Assembly (NCBI RefSeq): GCF_041260665.1
Contig: NZ_JBGCCT010000047.1
Span: forward strand, 1-53,327
DNA from: Catenulispora sp. GP43
GTDB lineage: Bacteria; Actinomycetota; Actinomycetes; Streptomycetales; Catenulisporaceae
Direction: 5' to 3'
Length of the DNA stretch: 53,327 bases
The notes below the pieces were generated by a model, which was not told where the DNA came from, did no database searches, and saw only the letters and a program-made list of their open reading frames with translations. Numbering within the stretch: the stretch's first letter is position 1; every line of letters begins with the position of its first letter. Made by a program: the position numbers and the translations under genes. Positions 43,984-53,229 of the stretch are shown here, in pieces.

Positions 43984-46509
43984 GTGCAGGCGAGCCAGAC
44001 CAGACTGATCAATCTCGTCGAGGGTGAGCGCCAGTTCCAGGTGCCGCTCTATCAGCGCACGTACACCTGGGTGGAGCGCAACCTTGAACAGCTATGGTCC
44101 GACATCGTCGATCAGGCGTTGCTCACAGAAGAAGGGCGAGATGGCACCCACTTCCTCGGCTCCATCGTTCTGGCGCCCTCGCCGCTGAACGAAGCTGCTT
44201 TCACGCGTCTGCTGGTGATCGACGGACAACAGCGGCTGACCACACTCCTCATCGCGCTGATCGCTGTGCGGGACCACCTCGCGGTGAGTGACGCCAGGCA
44301 AGGCGAGCGGATCGATGAGCTCTATCTCGTGAACAAGTGGCGTTCGGGCACCAGCGACTATCTCAAGTTGCTACCGACACAGACCGACCGTCCATCGTTC
44401 GACGCGCTGGTACGCGGCACGCATAGCGGAGGCAATGACAAGATCTACGAGACCTACCGGTTCTTCGCCGCACGGCTCGAGGCTCTTGGCGAGGACATTA
44501 CTGATGTCGCCGTCACCAGTATCGAGCGGGCGATCACCAGCCGCCTCGCCATGGTGTCGATTACCGCCGATCACGGGGACAACGTCCACAGGATCTTCGA
44601 GTCGATCAATAACACCGGCGCCCGCCTGTCTCAAGCGGACCTCATGCGCAACCACGTCTTCATGCGCCTGCCTACCCGCGCAGAACACGTCTACCAGACC
44701 TACTGGATCCCGCTGCAGGAAAGCATGTCGAACGAGGACCTTGAGCGCCTGCTGTGGCTCCAACTCGTCCTCGACGGCGACGCCCGAGTCAGTCAGGAAG
44801 GCCTCTACGACGCACAGCAACGACAGTTCGAAAAGAGCGGCGACGAAGCCGCCGTCGAACAGTACGTCGCGAAGCTTCTACGCCGCTCACGCTCCTGGCT
44901 ACGGATCATAGCCCCGGAGACGGAACCTGGATCCGTCGGCGAAAGCCTGCGCAGGCTGAAGACGTGGCAGGCCGTGGCGACGGACCCGATCACGTTGATG
45001 CTCCTCGACGCCAGTGCCGACGGAAGTATCTCCGAACAAGATCTTCAGCGCGGCCTGGACTACATCGAGTCATATCTCGTCCGTCGCATGATCTGCCAGC
45101 TGCCGACGAACTCGCTGGGCCGGATCTTTCAAGCGATACCCAGCCAACTACCCTCAGGAATAGGCCTGGTCGATGGCATCCACCAGGTCTTGTCCGACCG
45201 AAAGCGCGACTGGCCCACTGACACGGAACTGTCCGAGGCCATCCACGCGCTGCCGTTCTACCTGCGTGGCCGCGGCGCTCAGCGCAGACTTGTCATGCAG
45301 CGTCTGGAGGAGTCTTTTGGGCACCGTGAGCATCTCGATTTCGAGCGCTCCAACCTCACAATCGAGCACATCCTCCCGCAGTCGCCGAACGCCAAGTGGC
45401 TCGCTGTTCTCTCCGCGGAGACCAAGGAGGGTGAGAACCCGTCGGATCTCCACCAGCGCCTGGTGAACACGCTTGGCAATCTGACTCTCACGGCATACAA
45501 CGCGGAACTCGCGAACGACTTCTTCGACCGCAAGCGGCAGCTGCTCGGCGAAAGCAACCTGGAGACCAACCGGCGCATTGCAGAGCTCGAACGCTGGGGC
45601 GCCGCCGAGATCGCGGCCCGGGCTGATGACCTTGCCGAGCGGGCCGTAGCACTATGGCCGGCTCCACTGCCCCGGCTCAACCACTCTGATCGCACCCGCG
45701 ACTGGTCGCTGCTGCGCCAAGCGCTGGTAGCGCTGCCCGAGGGCACCTGGACAACCTACGGAAATCTCGCCGCCCTCATCGGTTCGCAAGCGCTACCCGT
45801 AGGGCAATACCTCGCCAACACCCCCGGCCTCACCAACGCGTACCGGGTGCTTACCGTCGAGGGTAAAGTCGCCCCGCAGTTCCGTTGGAGCGACCCCGAC
45901 GACACGCGAGATATCTACCAGGTGCTGCGTGACGCGGGAATTACCATCGACGAACAGCACAAGACAGCGGACCCCTCTCAGCTGCTGACCGTGCAAGACC
46001 TCGTAGCACTCGTCGGCCTGGCCGAGCCGCTTGAACCTGCACGCCCCACGGAGGACACCGGCGCTGAACGCGAGGTCCGGTTCCAAAAGCAACTCATCGA
46101 GGCGAACCCTGGCGCTGTTGTCGCCGCAGTCAACGCCCTACTGGCCGACTGGTCCGACGACGGCGGCCGATTCGAGTACGGAGCGGCGAGCGTCACCAGT
46201 TGCTTCCCCATGCTCGATCGGCCCCGGGAAGCCTCTGTCTGGCCCTGCGCGATAGTGCCCTCAAGCGCCAAGGGTGGCGGCCGAATCGAGGTGGTCTTCC
46301 AGTACCTCCTCGACCGCCGGCCCTTCGGCGACACCGAACTTAGGCAAGAGCTGCGGATTCGACTCAACCGGTTAGAAGGGGTCTCGATCCCCTCCGGCAA
46401 GATCGGACTGCGGCCCAGCTTCGACCTCAGTGTGCTGTCGACGGGCGAAAACGCAGACCTCTTGAAGGAGGCATTCGGCTGGTTCAGAACTGTCGCACGC
46501 ATGGAGTAA
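43984..46509 (+). CDS. GmrSD-type (DUF262-DUF1524) type IV restriction protein fused to an ATL-like domain
   Basis: The 841-residue protein starts at a GTG with AGGAGG upstream. The DUF262 half has VPLYQRTYTW (residues 20-29), IDGQQRLTTLLIAL (about 79) and FESINNTGARLSQADLMRN (about 204), a ParB-like nucleotide-using domain. DUF1524 shows the HNH-type motif NLTIEHILPQ (about 457) and LGNLTLTAYNAELAN (about 497). GmrSD enzymes cut phage DNA with modified cytosines. After this (about residues 570-660) comes an O6-alkylguanine-transferase-like domain: GTWTTYGNLAALIGSQALPV followed by NAYRVLTVEGKV, where PCHRV would be expected. The catalytic cysteine is absent, so it is an alkyltransferase-like (ATL) DNA-binding domain, perhaps a reader of modified bases. 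The last 150 residues are not recognised. Confidence 0.85.
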   Translation: MQASQTRLINLVEGERQFQVPLYQRTYTWVERNLEQLWSDIVDQALLTEEGRDGTHFLGSIVLAPSPLNEAAFTRLLVIDGQQRLTTLLIALIAVRDHLAVSDARQGERIDELYLVNKWRSGTSDYLKLLPTQTDRPSFDALVRGTHSGGNDKIYETYRFFAARLEALGEDITDVAVTSIERAITSRLAMVSITADHGDNVHRIFESINNTGARLSQADLMRNHVFMRLPTRAEHVYQTYWIPLQESMSNEDLERLLWLQLVLDGDARVSQEGLYDAQQRQFEKSGDEAAVEQYVAKLLRRSRSWLRIIAPETEPGSVGESLRRLKTWQAVATDPITLMLLDASADGSISEQDLQRGLDYIESYLVRRMICQLPTNSLGRIFQAIPSQLPSGIGLVDGIHQVLSDRKRDWPTDTELSEAIHALPFYLRGRGAQRRLVMQRLEESFGHREHLDFERSNLTIEHILPQSPNAKWLAVLSAETKEGENPSDLHQRLVNTLGNLTLTAYNAELANDFFDRKRQLLGESNLETNRRIAELERWGAAEIAARADDLAERAVALWPAPLPRLNHSDRTRDWSLLRQALVALPEGTWTTYGNLAALIGSQALPVGQYLANTPGLTNAYRVLTVEGKVAPQFRWSDPDDTRDIYQVLRDAGITIDEQHKTADPSQLLTVQDLVALVGLAEPLEPARPTEDTGAEREVRFQKQLIEANPGAVVAAVNALLADWSDDGGRFEYGAASVTSCFPMLDRPREASVWPCAIVPSSAKGGGRIEVVFQYLLDRRPFGDTELRQELRIRLNRLEGVSIPSGKIGLRPSFDLSVLSTGENADLLKEAFGWFRTVARME

Positions 46510-46563
46510 ACCACCGCAACCAGCAAACACTGTGAACGTCGCCGATTTCAGTGGCGTCGACAT

Positions 46564-47480
46564 CGCGAGGAGTTCGGCCAGGTCCACGCCATCATCGACA
46601 AGCCGAACCTCCCCTACGAGGACGGCGGCCCACTCGTGAATTACGATCCGGTCGCCGAGAGCGCGCACCTGCTGGACCGGGCTTTGCACGCGAGACGTTC
46701 ACCGCCAACGTGCTGATGGATGTCACCGCCGAGATCGAGGCGATCGAACGGTCCGAGCTCGGCGACCTGTCAGGCCGGACGGCGCAGGCCGTGAAGCTTT
46801 CGCGCACCTCAGCCTCCCCTGCGCGGGTGGCCGCCGCTGACGCGCTGCTGCGCGCCGGCCTGCTAGGCGGGATCGGACTGTTCACAACCGTGGACCCGAC
46901 GTCGGCACGGTTGCGGCGGCGTACTGGCTGCATGCTGCCGCCACCGTGACCGCCGGGGCGCCTGGCTACGACGTCACTCAGATCGTGGAGATCGCCGAAG
47001 ACATCGAGGCGGTGCCAACCGCGTCCCCAACGCTGGTGCTGGCGATGATGAAGGCTGGAGGCAGCCCCAACGACGCGGTCACCGCACTGATCGGTGGGGC
47101 GATCGCCATCGCTGGGGCCAACTGCCGAACCTGCCCGGACTCATGGCCGCGCTCTCCGAAGCCGTCGAGAACACCGAACGACTTGACGACGAGGACCTGC
47201 TGGAGCGGCTGGTCGTCGAGATCCGCACCACGCCGCTGGACACCTCCCGCACGGCGATCGACCTCTTGGAAGATCTGCTGACCGGGATCTATGCCTGCGC
47301 CCTGCTGTACAGGGCGTATGAGAGCGACATCGAGGACGAGGAGACCTTTGATGGTCAGAAACTGCGACCACCACAGGCGTTCCCCTCGCTGATCCCTCTC
47401 CGATGCTGGGCCGAGCTGTTCCCAGACAGCCCGGCAACGCTGCTGGCCCTGGCATCGCCGACTCGCCAAGCAGAGAGACG
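46564..47480 (+). pseudogene. Decayed uncharacterised gene in several frames
   Basis: Protein-like pieces occur in successive registers on the plus strand: FGQVHAIIDKPNLPYEDGGP (from about 46573), ETFTANVLMDVTAEIEAIER (from about 46690), YDVTQIVEIAEDIEAVPTAS (from about 46970) and DDEDLLERLVVEIRTTPLDT (from about 47186). The parts do not join without at least three frameshifts. I do not recognise the family. It is probably the relic of one or two genes left between the restriction gene and the GTPase. Confidence 0.5.
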
Positions 47481-47560
47481 GCGATTGGGATGCCGAGGCC
47501 GGCCAACTCGGCGTGGATCCGCCGTTAGCGGCGTCGTGGTGATGCCCTCGCATCGATGAT

Positions 47561-49801
47561 CTACAGGAGCTTGACGTCAAGGTTGGCAGCAACGGTATCC
47601 ACGAGAGCGGTGACCTCATGGAGGAAGCTGTTCTGGTCCGGTGAAGGCGTCACCGTCGGGATCGGTGCGGCCCGGTCGTACACCTCGCCGGAGATGATCC
47701 GTGCCCGGCGAAACGTCGACCCGCTACCGAACTCGGCAAACGCCTGCTGCCACCCCTTCTTGCGGTCGGCGTTGAGGCGCCGGGAGCAGAGGGCCGTCAC
47801 TTCCCGGGAAATCTCCTTCGCTAGAGCGTCGATCATTAACTGCTTGTCGTCGTCGGTAGGCTCCGGACCTTTCCAACGAACCGGCTGCTGCAGCATGCGG
47901 TATATCTGGCCGTCCAGCTCACGCTTCAACTCACCGACGGGCTTGAGGGTGTCGTATTCGTCCGCGAACCCCTCGGCGAACCGGCGGGAAAGGGCCTTGA
48001 TCCGGGTCCAATGTTCCTTCGGGTGGCCAGGTGTATAGGCGATCCCGAGGAGGCCGGTCCACCGCTGGTGGAATGAGGTCGCAGCCTCGCGAATAGCGAG
48101 CACAAGGTTAACCCTGTCGTACACCGGCCGCGTGTCGGTCGTTTCGACCTCATCGGCGATGTGCTCGATGACGTCAAGCATGGCTTTCATCTGCTCGATG
48201 GTTCGCCGGTCAGGCCTCTTCGTGGCGTTGAGGGTCTCGTCGATGCTACCCACGAAGAAGCAGGCCCTGTCGATCCGTTGGTGCAGGATACGCTCGGCGA
48301 AGGGACCAAGATCCTCGCCGACAGCCTTGAGGACGTTGTCGACCGACGCCTTCACATGGGCCTGACGATCGGCAACAGACGGTATGTTGTCGCCTTTCAC
48401 CATGTCGAAGTGCGTGAAGGTGATAAGCAACTTACTGGCATTGCCTGACGTCACCACGGCCTTCATCGCAGCGACTGGTGCCGCTTGCATAGGCTGTGCT
48501 GCGTTGTCGACGAGGAGCACGGCGTCGACGATCTCAATGCGTTTTGACACTGCGGTCGAGAGCGCGGCGGCCGACAATGGCGTGTGGCCGAGTCCTTCGC
48601 CATCGATGAGGACCAATTGCGGAGGCTCGCCGTCACCCCACTTCGGTGCGAATGGTCCAGCGACGCGGATCCCGTTCACCAGAGGGGTGAGCAGAGACCC
48701 GAACAGCGGTGCGTAGTTGCTGGAGAACCGGGTCACGGCCCTCATGAAGTCGGTACGGTCCTCGGTCTCCCACGACCAGCTGATTGGCCATCCCTGCCGA
48801 CTCTTGGTGATGGCACCGGTAGCTAAGAGATCGAACCTTTTCTCGATCTCGTCGAAGAGGCTGTCGACGATCGCGTGGAAGCGTTCGTCACCACGTAATT
48901 CGGAGTCAAGATATACCTCACGCCACTCTTCGATGACCCGCTCGTCGCTGTCATCGATGACCAGCTCGCGAAGTTGTTCCTCGTACGCCTCCACCAAAGT
49001 TCGTAGGTTGATAAGCGCCCTGGCGATTACGGCCTCAGTTGCGCTGAGGTCGATCAGCTTGCTCGCGGATTCCTCGTCGCCTACCTCGTCCGATTCGTCC
49101 TCGTCCTCGTCCGTTAGGGTCGAGGTCGCACGACCAAGGATGTAGCTGAACCGGAAGCGTTGATTCGGGTGATCGAGGAGCCGGCGTCGCTGATCCTTCT
49201 CCGATGCGTCGCGGAGGATCGCGAGTGCTGCCTCGGAGACACACTCGGTCAGATAATCGATCACCTCATCCCGTCCGACGAACGTGACCACGACGCGGAA
49301 CATCGGGTCGGCGTGAAAGATCAGCTCGGTGTCGGCAACGGTCGTCTTGGCGGTCGACGTCGAGGGGAAGCGTTCCGTATCCGGGTCGGTGCCAAGGATC
49401 TGCCGGACCAGCGTCGTTTTGCCGGCCCCCGTCGTCCCTAGCATCAGCACCGAGCGATAGCCAGACTCTTGGTCGGGCAACGGAAGGATGTCGTTTCGCA
49501 GGGCCTCGGGGTCATGCGCGGAAGCCTCCATCCCGTCGTAGAAGATATCGAGGACTCGCTCATCGAAACGTGCGGCCAGGCCGACCCGAGCGGCTGGCTC
49601 CCACAGCTCAGGGCGCTGGAGGACCTCGTTCAACTCCTCGACGAGATGGGTAGCAACGTTCTCGTCGTTGGTGCCGAGGCCACGGCGGACCCGGCGCCCG
49701 GGCTTGCCGCTGCCGTCGAGGCGGACGGGGTGGCGGAAGATCACCGCCCATCCCTCACGGCCCTGCGACCGACTCTTCGATGCGGTGTAGTACTTGGCCA
49801 C
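47561..49801 (-). CDS. Large GTPase with an integrase-arm-like basic N-terminus
   Basis: The 746-residue protein has a basic N-terminus (GREGWAVIFRHP and GKPGRRVRRGLGTNDEN, residues 14-49) that resembles the arm-type DNA-binding domain of tyrosine recombinases. A G domain follows: G1 VLMLGTTGAGKTTLVRQILG (about residues 119-138), G3 VLIDGEGLG (about 400) and G4 ITFTHFDMVKG (about 465). Between G1 and G3 lies an acidic helical insert (TDEDEDESDEVGDEE), and the C-terminal third is helical. The spacing is that of a dynamin- or GIMAP-like GTPase with a large insert. The GTG at 49801 follows CGGAGGGAAGGGGG, so I chose it over an upstream start. It has no co-directional partner. Antiviral or DNA-linked roles are inference from place and architecture. 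Confidence 0.75.
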   Translation of the reverse strand: MAKYYTASKSRSQGREGWAVIFRHPVRLDGSGKPGRRVRRGLGTNDENVATHLVEELNEVLQRPELWEPAARVGLAARFDERVLDIFYDGMEASAHDPEALRNDILPLPDQESGYRSVLMLGTTGAGKTTLVRQILGTDPDTERFPSTSTAKTTVADTELIFHADPMFRVVVTFVGRDEVIDYLTECVSEAALAILRDASEKDQRRRLLDHPNQRFRFSYILGRATSTLTDEDEDESDEVGDEESASKLIDLSATEAVIARALINLRTLVEAYEEQLRELVIDDSDERVIEEWREVYLDSELRGDERFHAIVDSLFDEIEKRFDLLATGAITKSRQGWPISWSWETEDRTDFMRAVTRFSSNYAPLFGSLLTPLVNGIRVAGPFAPKWGDGEPPQLVLIDGEGLGHTPLSAAALSTAVSKRIEIVDAVLLVDNAAQPMQAAPVAAMKAVVTSGNASKLLITFTHFDMVKGDNIPSVADRQAHVKASVDNVLKAVGEDLGPFAERILHQRIDRACFFVGSIDETLNATKRPDRRTIEQMKAMLDVIEHIADEVETTDTRPVYDRVNLVLAIREAATSFHQRWTGLLGIAYTPGHPKEHWTRIKALSRRFAEGFADEYDTLKPVGELKRELDGQIYRMLQQPVRWKGPEPTDDDKQLMIDALAKEISREVTALCSRRLNADRKKGWQQAFAEFGSGSTFRRARIISGEVYDRAAPIPTVTPSPDQNSFLHEVTALVDTVAANLDVKLL

Positions 49802-49816
49802 CGCGCCCCCTTCCCT

Positions 49817-49899
49817 CCGTTGTTCCCTTGTTGTTCCGGAGCATCCTGTCACGCCTGAAGGCGATGCACAGCCGTTTTGGAACAACCACGGAACAACGG
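49817..49899. promoter_or_regulatory. Paired inverted repeats of GTTGTTCC upstream of the GTPase gene
   Basis: Two copies of GTTGTTCC lie in tandem at 49817-49837 with 11-base spacing, and two copies of the complement GGAACAAC lie at 49879-49899 with the same spacing. The two 21-base units match in inverted orientation at 18 of 21 bases, with about 41 bases between them. They lie directly upstream of the GTPase start (49801) and could be operators with a DNA loop, or sites for the basic N-terminus of the GTPase itself. Confidence 0.6.
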
Positions 49900-49901
49900 A
49901 C

Positions 49902-50449
49902 ATGGGAGACCCTCAAGCAGCCGCAGCGGTGCTCCAGGTCGAAGGTCAGAGTCCGGTCGATCAGTTCCGCACGCAGGATCGGAATTAGCGCTCCATGACC
50001 GCGTTCTGGCGGGGTGCCCGCGCGCTGGTGCAAATCACGTCGATTCCCGCGAAGGTGAACACCGTGTCGAACACTGCACCGACGATACGTCCCGGCCGGG
50101 CCTGCTCGACAACCAAGTCGGCTGCGGAGGGAAGGTGGCACTCAGCACTCGGACCCGGCTGGTCGCGTGCCAGGTCACTGCCAGTACGTACACCATTCAG
50201 GCAACCAGCAGGCCGACCACGACGAAGCCGCAGGCAATGATCGCCTCGGCCTGCGAGCGCAGTATGCCCGCGTCGGACAGCGTTCGGCTCGGAAAGACAC
50301 CTGGTGCTGCGTTTTCTGATGGGGAGCGTGAGGCGCGGTCAGGCGGCGATCTGGTACTCGTAAGTGAGTCCGCCAACTCGTTGGCACGGTCTCGTCACGA
50401 TTCTTGACGCTACCGCATTGATTGCGCATGGTCGGGTAAATCTGTATGG
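49902..50449. other. Stretch without a supported gene
   Basis: I see no full gene. On the minus strand a short piece (about 50200-50290) gives a membrane-like sequence EAIIACGFVVVGLLVA before a stop, possibly the 3' end of a lost gene. Other frames look like noise. Confidence 0.3.
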
Positions 50450-50920
50450 GTGGATGAGTCCGCCGAGGCCTTCGAGGTCGACAACCAGTTCACCACCGCA
50501 CACGAAGAGCCCTCGCTCGGGAACGGCGAGCCCAGCTCCTTCGCCGAGAAGACGATGAACTGGTATGACAGGCACAAGCCGAAGATCCGCGTCGCCGTCG
50601 GAGTGGCGCTGGTTGTGGGCCTGGTTATGGCCGCCCATCGCCACGAGTGGCAAGGCGGCGAGAGGTATGACGCCGAGGACATCGAGGGCTCTGAGCCGAT
50701 CTCCGACCCTGATGTCACGAACGAGCCCCGCCAGTCCGCCCTTGACCCTGGCCGCGACCCCTTCCTACGGAGGCTCCCCACCGGTCAACAGGCCGGCGAG
50801 GCGGCCAGGGAGAGGTACAGGGAACTGACGGGCAACGACCTCCCTCCCGGCTACACCTTGGTTAGCCGGTGGTTCTACCTGAGCCCGGACAGTGATGACT
50901 TTAGCGAAGCCATAGCCTGA
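50450..50920 (+). CDS. Single-pass membrane protein, uncharacterised
   Basis: The 156-residue protein (GTG start, weak ribosome site) has an acidic N-terminus, a basic stretch WYDRHKPKIR, one membrane segment (VAVGVALVVGLVMAA, about residues 48-62) and an acidic, proline-rich C-terminal part ending with GYTLVSRWFYLSPDSDDF. The pattern suggests an N-in protein with the C-terminal domain outside. No family is recognised. Confidence 0.5.
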   Translation: MDESAEAFEVDNQFTTAHEEPSLGNGEPSSFAEKTMNWYDRHKPKIRVAVGVALVVGLVMAAHRHEWQGGERYDAEDIEGSEPISDPDVTNEPRQSALDPGRDPFLRRLPTGQQAGEAARERYRELTGNDLPPGYTLVSRWFYLSPDSDDFSEAIA

Positions 50921-50952
50921 CCAGAGGCGAAGAGGCAAGACCTGCCAAGCCG

Positions 50953-51340
50953 AAGATCACCAGATCTACGACACCTACACCCGCGGCATCGAAGAAGGAG
51001 AGTTGGGATGAGCCACAACGGCTTAAAGACCCGCGAGCGGCGGCTGCGGGAGGGCGACGAACCCGCGACGGTGACTACGGCCCGCTGGGAGATCAAACTG
51101 GTGGCTTCGACCTCGGCCAGGCGGTCCACGACCAGCGCGCGGCCTGAGCCAGTCCGAGGTGGCCGCCCGCGCCGAAATGACTCAACACAGGTCTCCAAGC
51201 TCGAACTCGGCGACACCGTTACCACCCTGCCGCTGTTGGCTCGGCTCGCCAAGGCGCTCGGCACCACGTTGAACTCGCCATAGACGATGACGGAACGGCG
51301 ATCACATTCACACCACATCGGGCGGACGCAGCGAAGGCAA
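50953..51340 (+). pseudogene. Remnant of a toxin-antitoxin pair (XRE antitoxin, HigA-like)
   Basis: A piece of 19 residues (EDHQIYDTYTRGIEEGELG, ending at about 51010) looks like the C-terminus of a RelE/HigB-like toxin. The ATG at 51008 then opens an antitoxin-like frame, but the helix-turn-helix is in two registers: GLSQSEVAARAEMTQ in one and QVSKLELGDTVTTLPLLARL in another, with the final part LAIDDDGTAITFTPH in a third. At least two frameshifts are needed, so the module should be inactive. Confidence 0.6.
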
Positions 51341-51597
51341 ATTGATCGCCGGGCTCTGCTGGAGCGACAGCGTAGGAGCTACGAGCCGTTTTCGATGTTC
51401 GAACACTGGAAGAATGGGCCGATACGGAGCGACACGTCGCGGTCGAGTCCGGGAACGGTCCGGGAACGGACGTCCCGGCACCTGCAGGCAGAACACGACA
51501 GATCCGGCTTGGCTTGGGATTGCCGTATCTGGAGAGTTTGACACCACACGCCCGAGGGCAACATCAAACAGATGGTTTATATAAGAACCTTGTCACA

Positions 51598-51639
51598 CTA
51601 CGGATCAGAAGGTTAGGGGTTCGAATCCCTTCGTGCGCA
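51598..51639 (+). pseudogene. 3' half of tRNA-Arg(ACG), likely attachment site of an integrated island
   Basis: The fragment runs from the anticodon loop CTACGGA through the 3' anticodon strand TCAGA, a variable loop, a T arm with the invariant loop TTCGAAT closed by AGGGG/CCCTT, and the acceptor strand CGTGCGC with discriminator A. The bases before it (TTTATATAAGAACCTTGTCA) do not form the D arm or the 5' acceptor strand, so it is half a gene. Such 3' fragments are left where an element integrates into a tRNA gene; by its direction the element would lie to the left. Confidence 0.78.
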
Positions 51640-51655
51640 CTCGCTAGAGCACCAG

Positions 51656-51680
51656 CCCCAGGTCGATGACCTGGGGTTTT
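51656..51680 (+). terminator. Rho-independent terminator after the tRNA-Arg fragment
   Basis: The stem CCCCAGGTC / GACCTGGGG has nine perfect pairs, a three-base loop GAT and a following TTTT. It lies 17 bases after the tRNA fragment, where the terminator of the original tRNA gene should be, so this side is probably the original chromosome. Confidence 0.85.
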
Positions 51681-52202
51681 GTGTTTCCCAATGACAACGC
51701 GCCGAGCTGTTCTGCGACAGATGTTCGGTGTCACTGACCTGTGTGGGGCCGGTATGGGGGCGGCCGTCAACGAGTCGTCGAGACTTCCGAGGAACCCTCC
51801 TTATGCCGCGTACAGCTGGTGACCAGGGCAGCTAGTTTCTGCCAGCTGGTTCCGGTGACGGTCAGCGGCTCAGTCGTTCTGAGTCCCAGTGCGATGAACG
51901 CCACCTGTCAGATCGTGCGCTCCGCGCCCGCTGCGGCGGCGAGCGAGCCAGATGGGCCGCTGCCATCGTGGTTCGATCGCTCGGCACTGTCGTACGTTTA
52001 CGTGTGACAGAACGTTGGTAGAGCCGTGTGCAGGAAGCCCCGCCATGGGGCCGCGATGGTGTCGCGGCATCCAGCTGGAGGCACCGAACTCCGATCAGCC
52101 GCGGGGTCTCGACGGCATCGAGACATCCAGCAGGTCGAATCCCCAATGTCTTGCGCACGGCGGCGTGCCGCGTGCGCGTGTTTCACAAAGGAGTGGGCCG
52201 AC
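51681..52202. other. Gene-free stretch between the tRNA fragment and the last gene
   Basis: About 520 bases show no supported gene. Frames on both strands are rich in Arg, Ser and Pro without protein pattern. A ribosome site AAAGGAG for the next gene is at the right end. Confidence 0.35.
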
Positions 52203-53180
52203 ATGGCCACATACGACACCAGCATGGTGACCCGCAGGGCCGCCCCACCCACGTTCGCAGTCCAGCGTGCCGGAGGCGGAAAGGCTCGCATCATCGCCCT
52301 GCACCCCCGACTGGCCTCCACCGAGGCCGTCACGGTGACGACCGTCGGCGACCTCACAACAGCCAAGCGCATCGCGCACCTGCTGAACATCGCCTGGAAC
52401 TCCGGCTTCGGCCCGTTCCGCGTCACCGACCGGCAGTTCAAAGACCTGGCCGACCTCCCGGACCCGGTCGTGAAAGCCATCGACGACGCACTGGCCGGCT
52501 GCCCGCCGCGCGGCGACCGATCCGGCGACGAACGCCGGCACGCAGAGGACAAGGCACGCCTGGTCGCCGACTTCGGGCCGGCGCACACCGCATGCCAAAA
52601 GACCAACGACGACGACGCAGAAGACTGCGAGCCGCTGCTCACCCCCCGCGAGGCGCTGCGGCTGATGGGCCATTTGGAGATGCTCGGCGACAGCCTCAAA
52701 GACGATCTCCTGCGCGACACTCCGCTGGATACGCTCATCGACTCCACCGAGATCCTCGACGCCGAAGACCTCCCCGTCGGAGCACAGACCAAGGGCTGGT
52801 GGAATTCCTTCGCACTCGCCTTCTTCGACCTCGCAAGCGACATCAAAGCCGGCAGGAACCCGGCCCCGGCCACCTTCGCCGAGATCGTCGCCCTGCACCG
52901 GGCGCTGTCTATAGCGCAGGACGACAACGCCGATGATGAGAAGAGCAGTATCGGAGCGTGGGCCTGGGGCGAGCGACAGATGTCCGAATACGGCTGCGAC
53001 AGCTACGGCTGGCACGACGAGATGCTGCTCGACTCACTGTTCGGGAATCTGACCAGCGGAAACGATCTCATCGACTGCATCGAGAACGACGTCGACTTCT
53101 ACGCCATGCTGCCAGCCGAACAGTGGCACCACCCCCTGCCCGGGCGGCCCCAACGGGATCCCGCACGCCTGCTGGAGTAG
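52203..53180 (+). CDS. Uncharacterised protein beyond the island border
   Basis: The 325-residue product begins with the ATG at 52203, preceded by AAAGGAG; the frame is open to 52026, but that extension does not look like protein. It includes IALHPRLASTEAVTVTTVGD near the N-terminus, a charged middle part and an acidic C-terminal half (LLDSLFGNLTSGNDLIDCIE). I see no membrane segment, signal peptide or known motif. It is followed closely by a dispersed repeat. Confidence 0.65.
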   Translation: MATYDTSMVTRRAAPPTFAVQRAGGGKARIIALHPRLASTEAVTVTTVGDLTTAKRIAHLLNIAWNSGFGPFRVTDRQFKDLADLPDPVVKAIDDALAGCPPRGDRSGDERRHAEDKARLVADFGPAHTACQKTNDDDAEDCEPLLTPREALRLMGHLEMLGDSLKDDLLRDTPLDTLIDSTEILDAEDLPVGAQTKGWWNSFALAFFDLASDIKAGRNPAPATFAEIVALHRALSIAQDDNADDEKSSIGAWAWGERQMSEYGCDSYGWHDEMLLDSLFGNLTSGNDLIDCIENDVDFYAMLPAEQWHHPLPGRPQRDPARLLE

Positions 53181-53229
53181 CCCAGATGAAGCACCACGTC
53201 GCCCCGAACGGTAGACGTCCGGGGCGGCC

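Noticed and set aside
45406-45417. GTTCTCTCCGCG, identical to the first 12 bases of the CRISPR repeat, inside the GmrSD-type gene
   Set aside because: It lies in well-conserved coding sequence (VLSAETKEG) and the rest of the repeat is absent; a chance match.
51564-51770. Minus-strand frame containing EGIRTPNLLIRSVTR
   Set aside because: This is the well-known false protein made by translating the antisense of a tRNA T arm.
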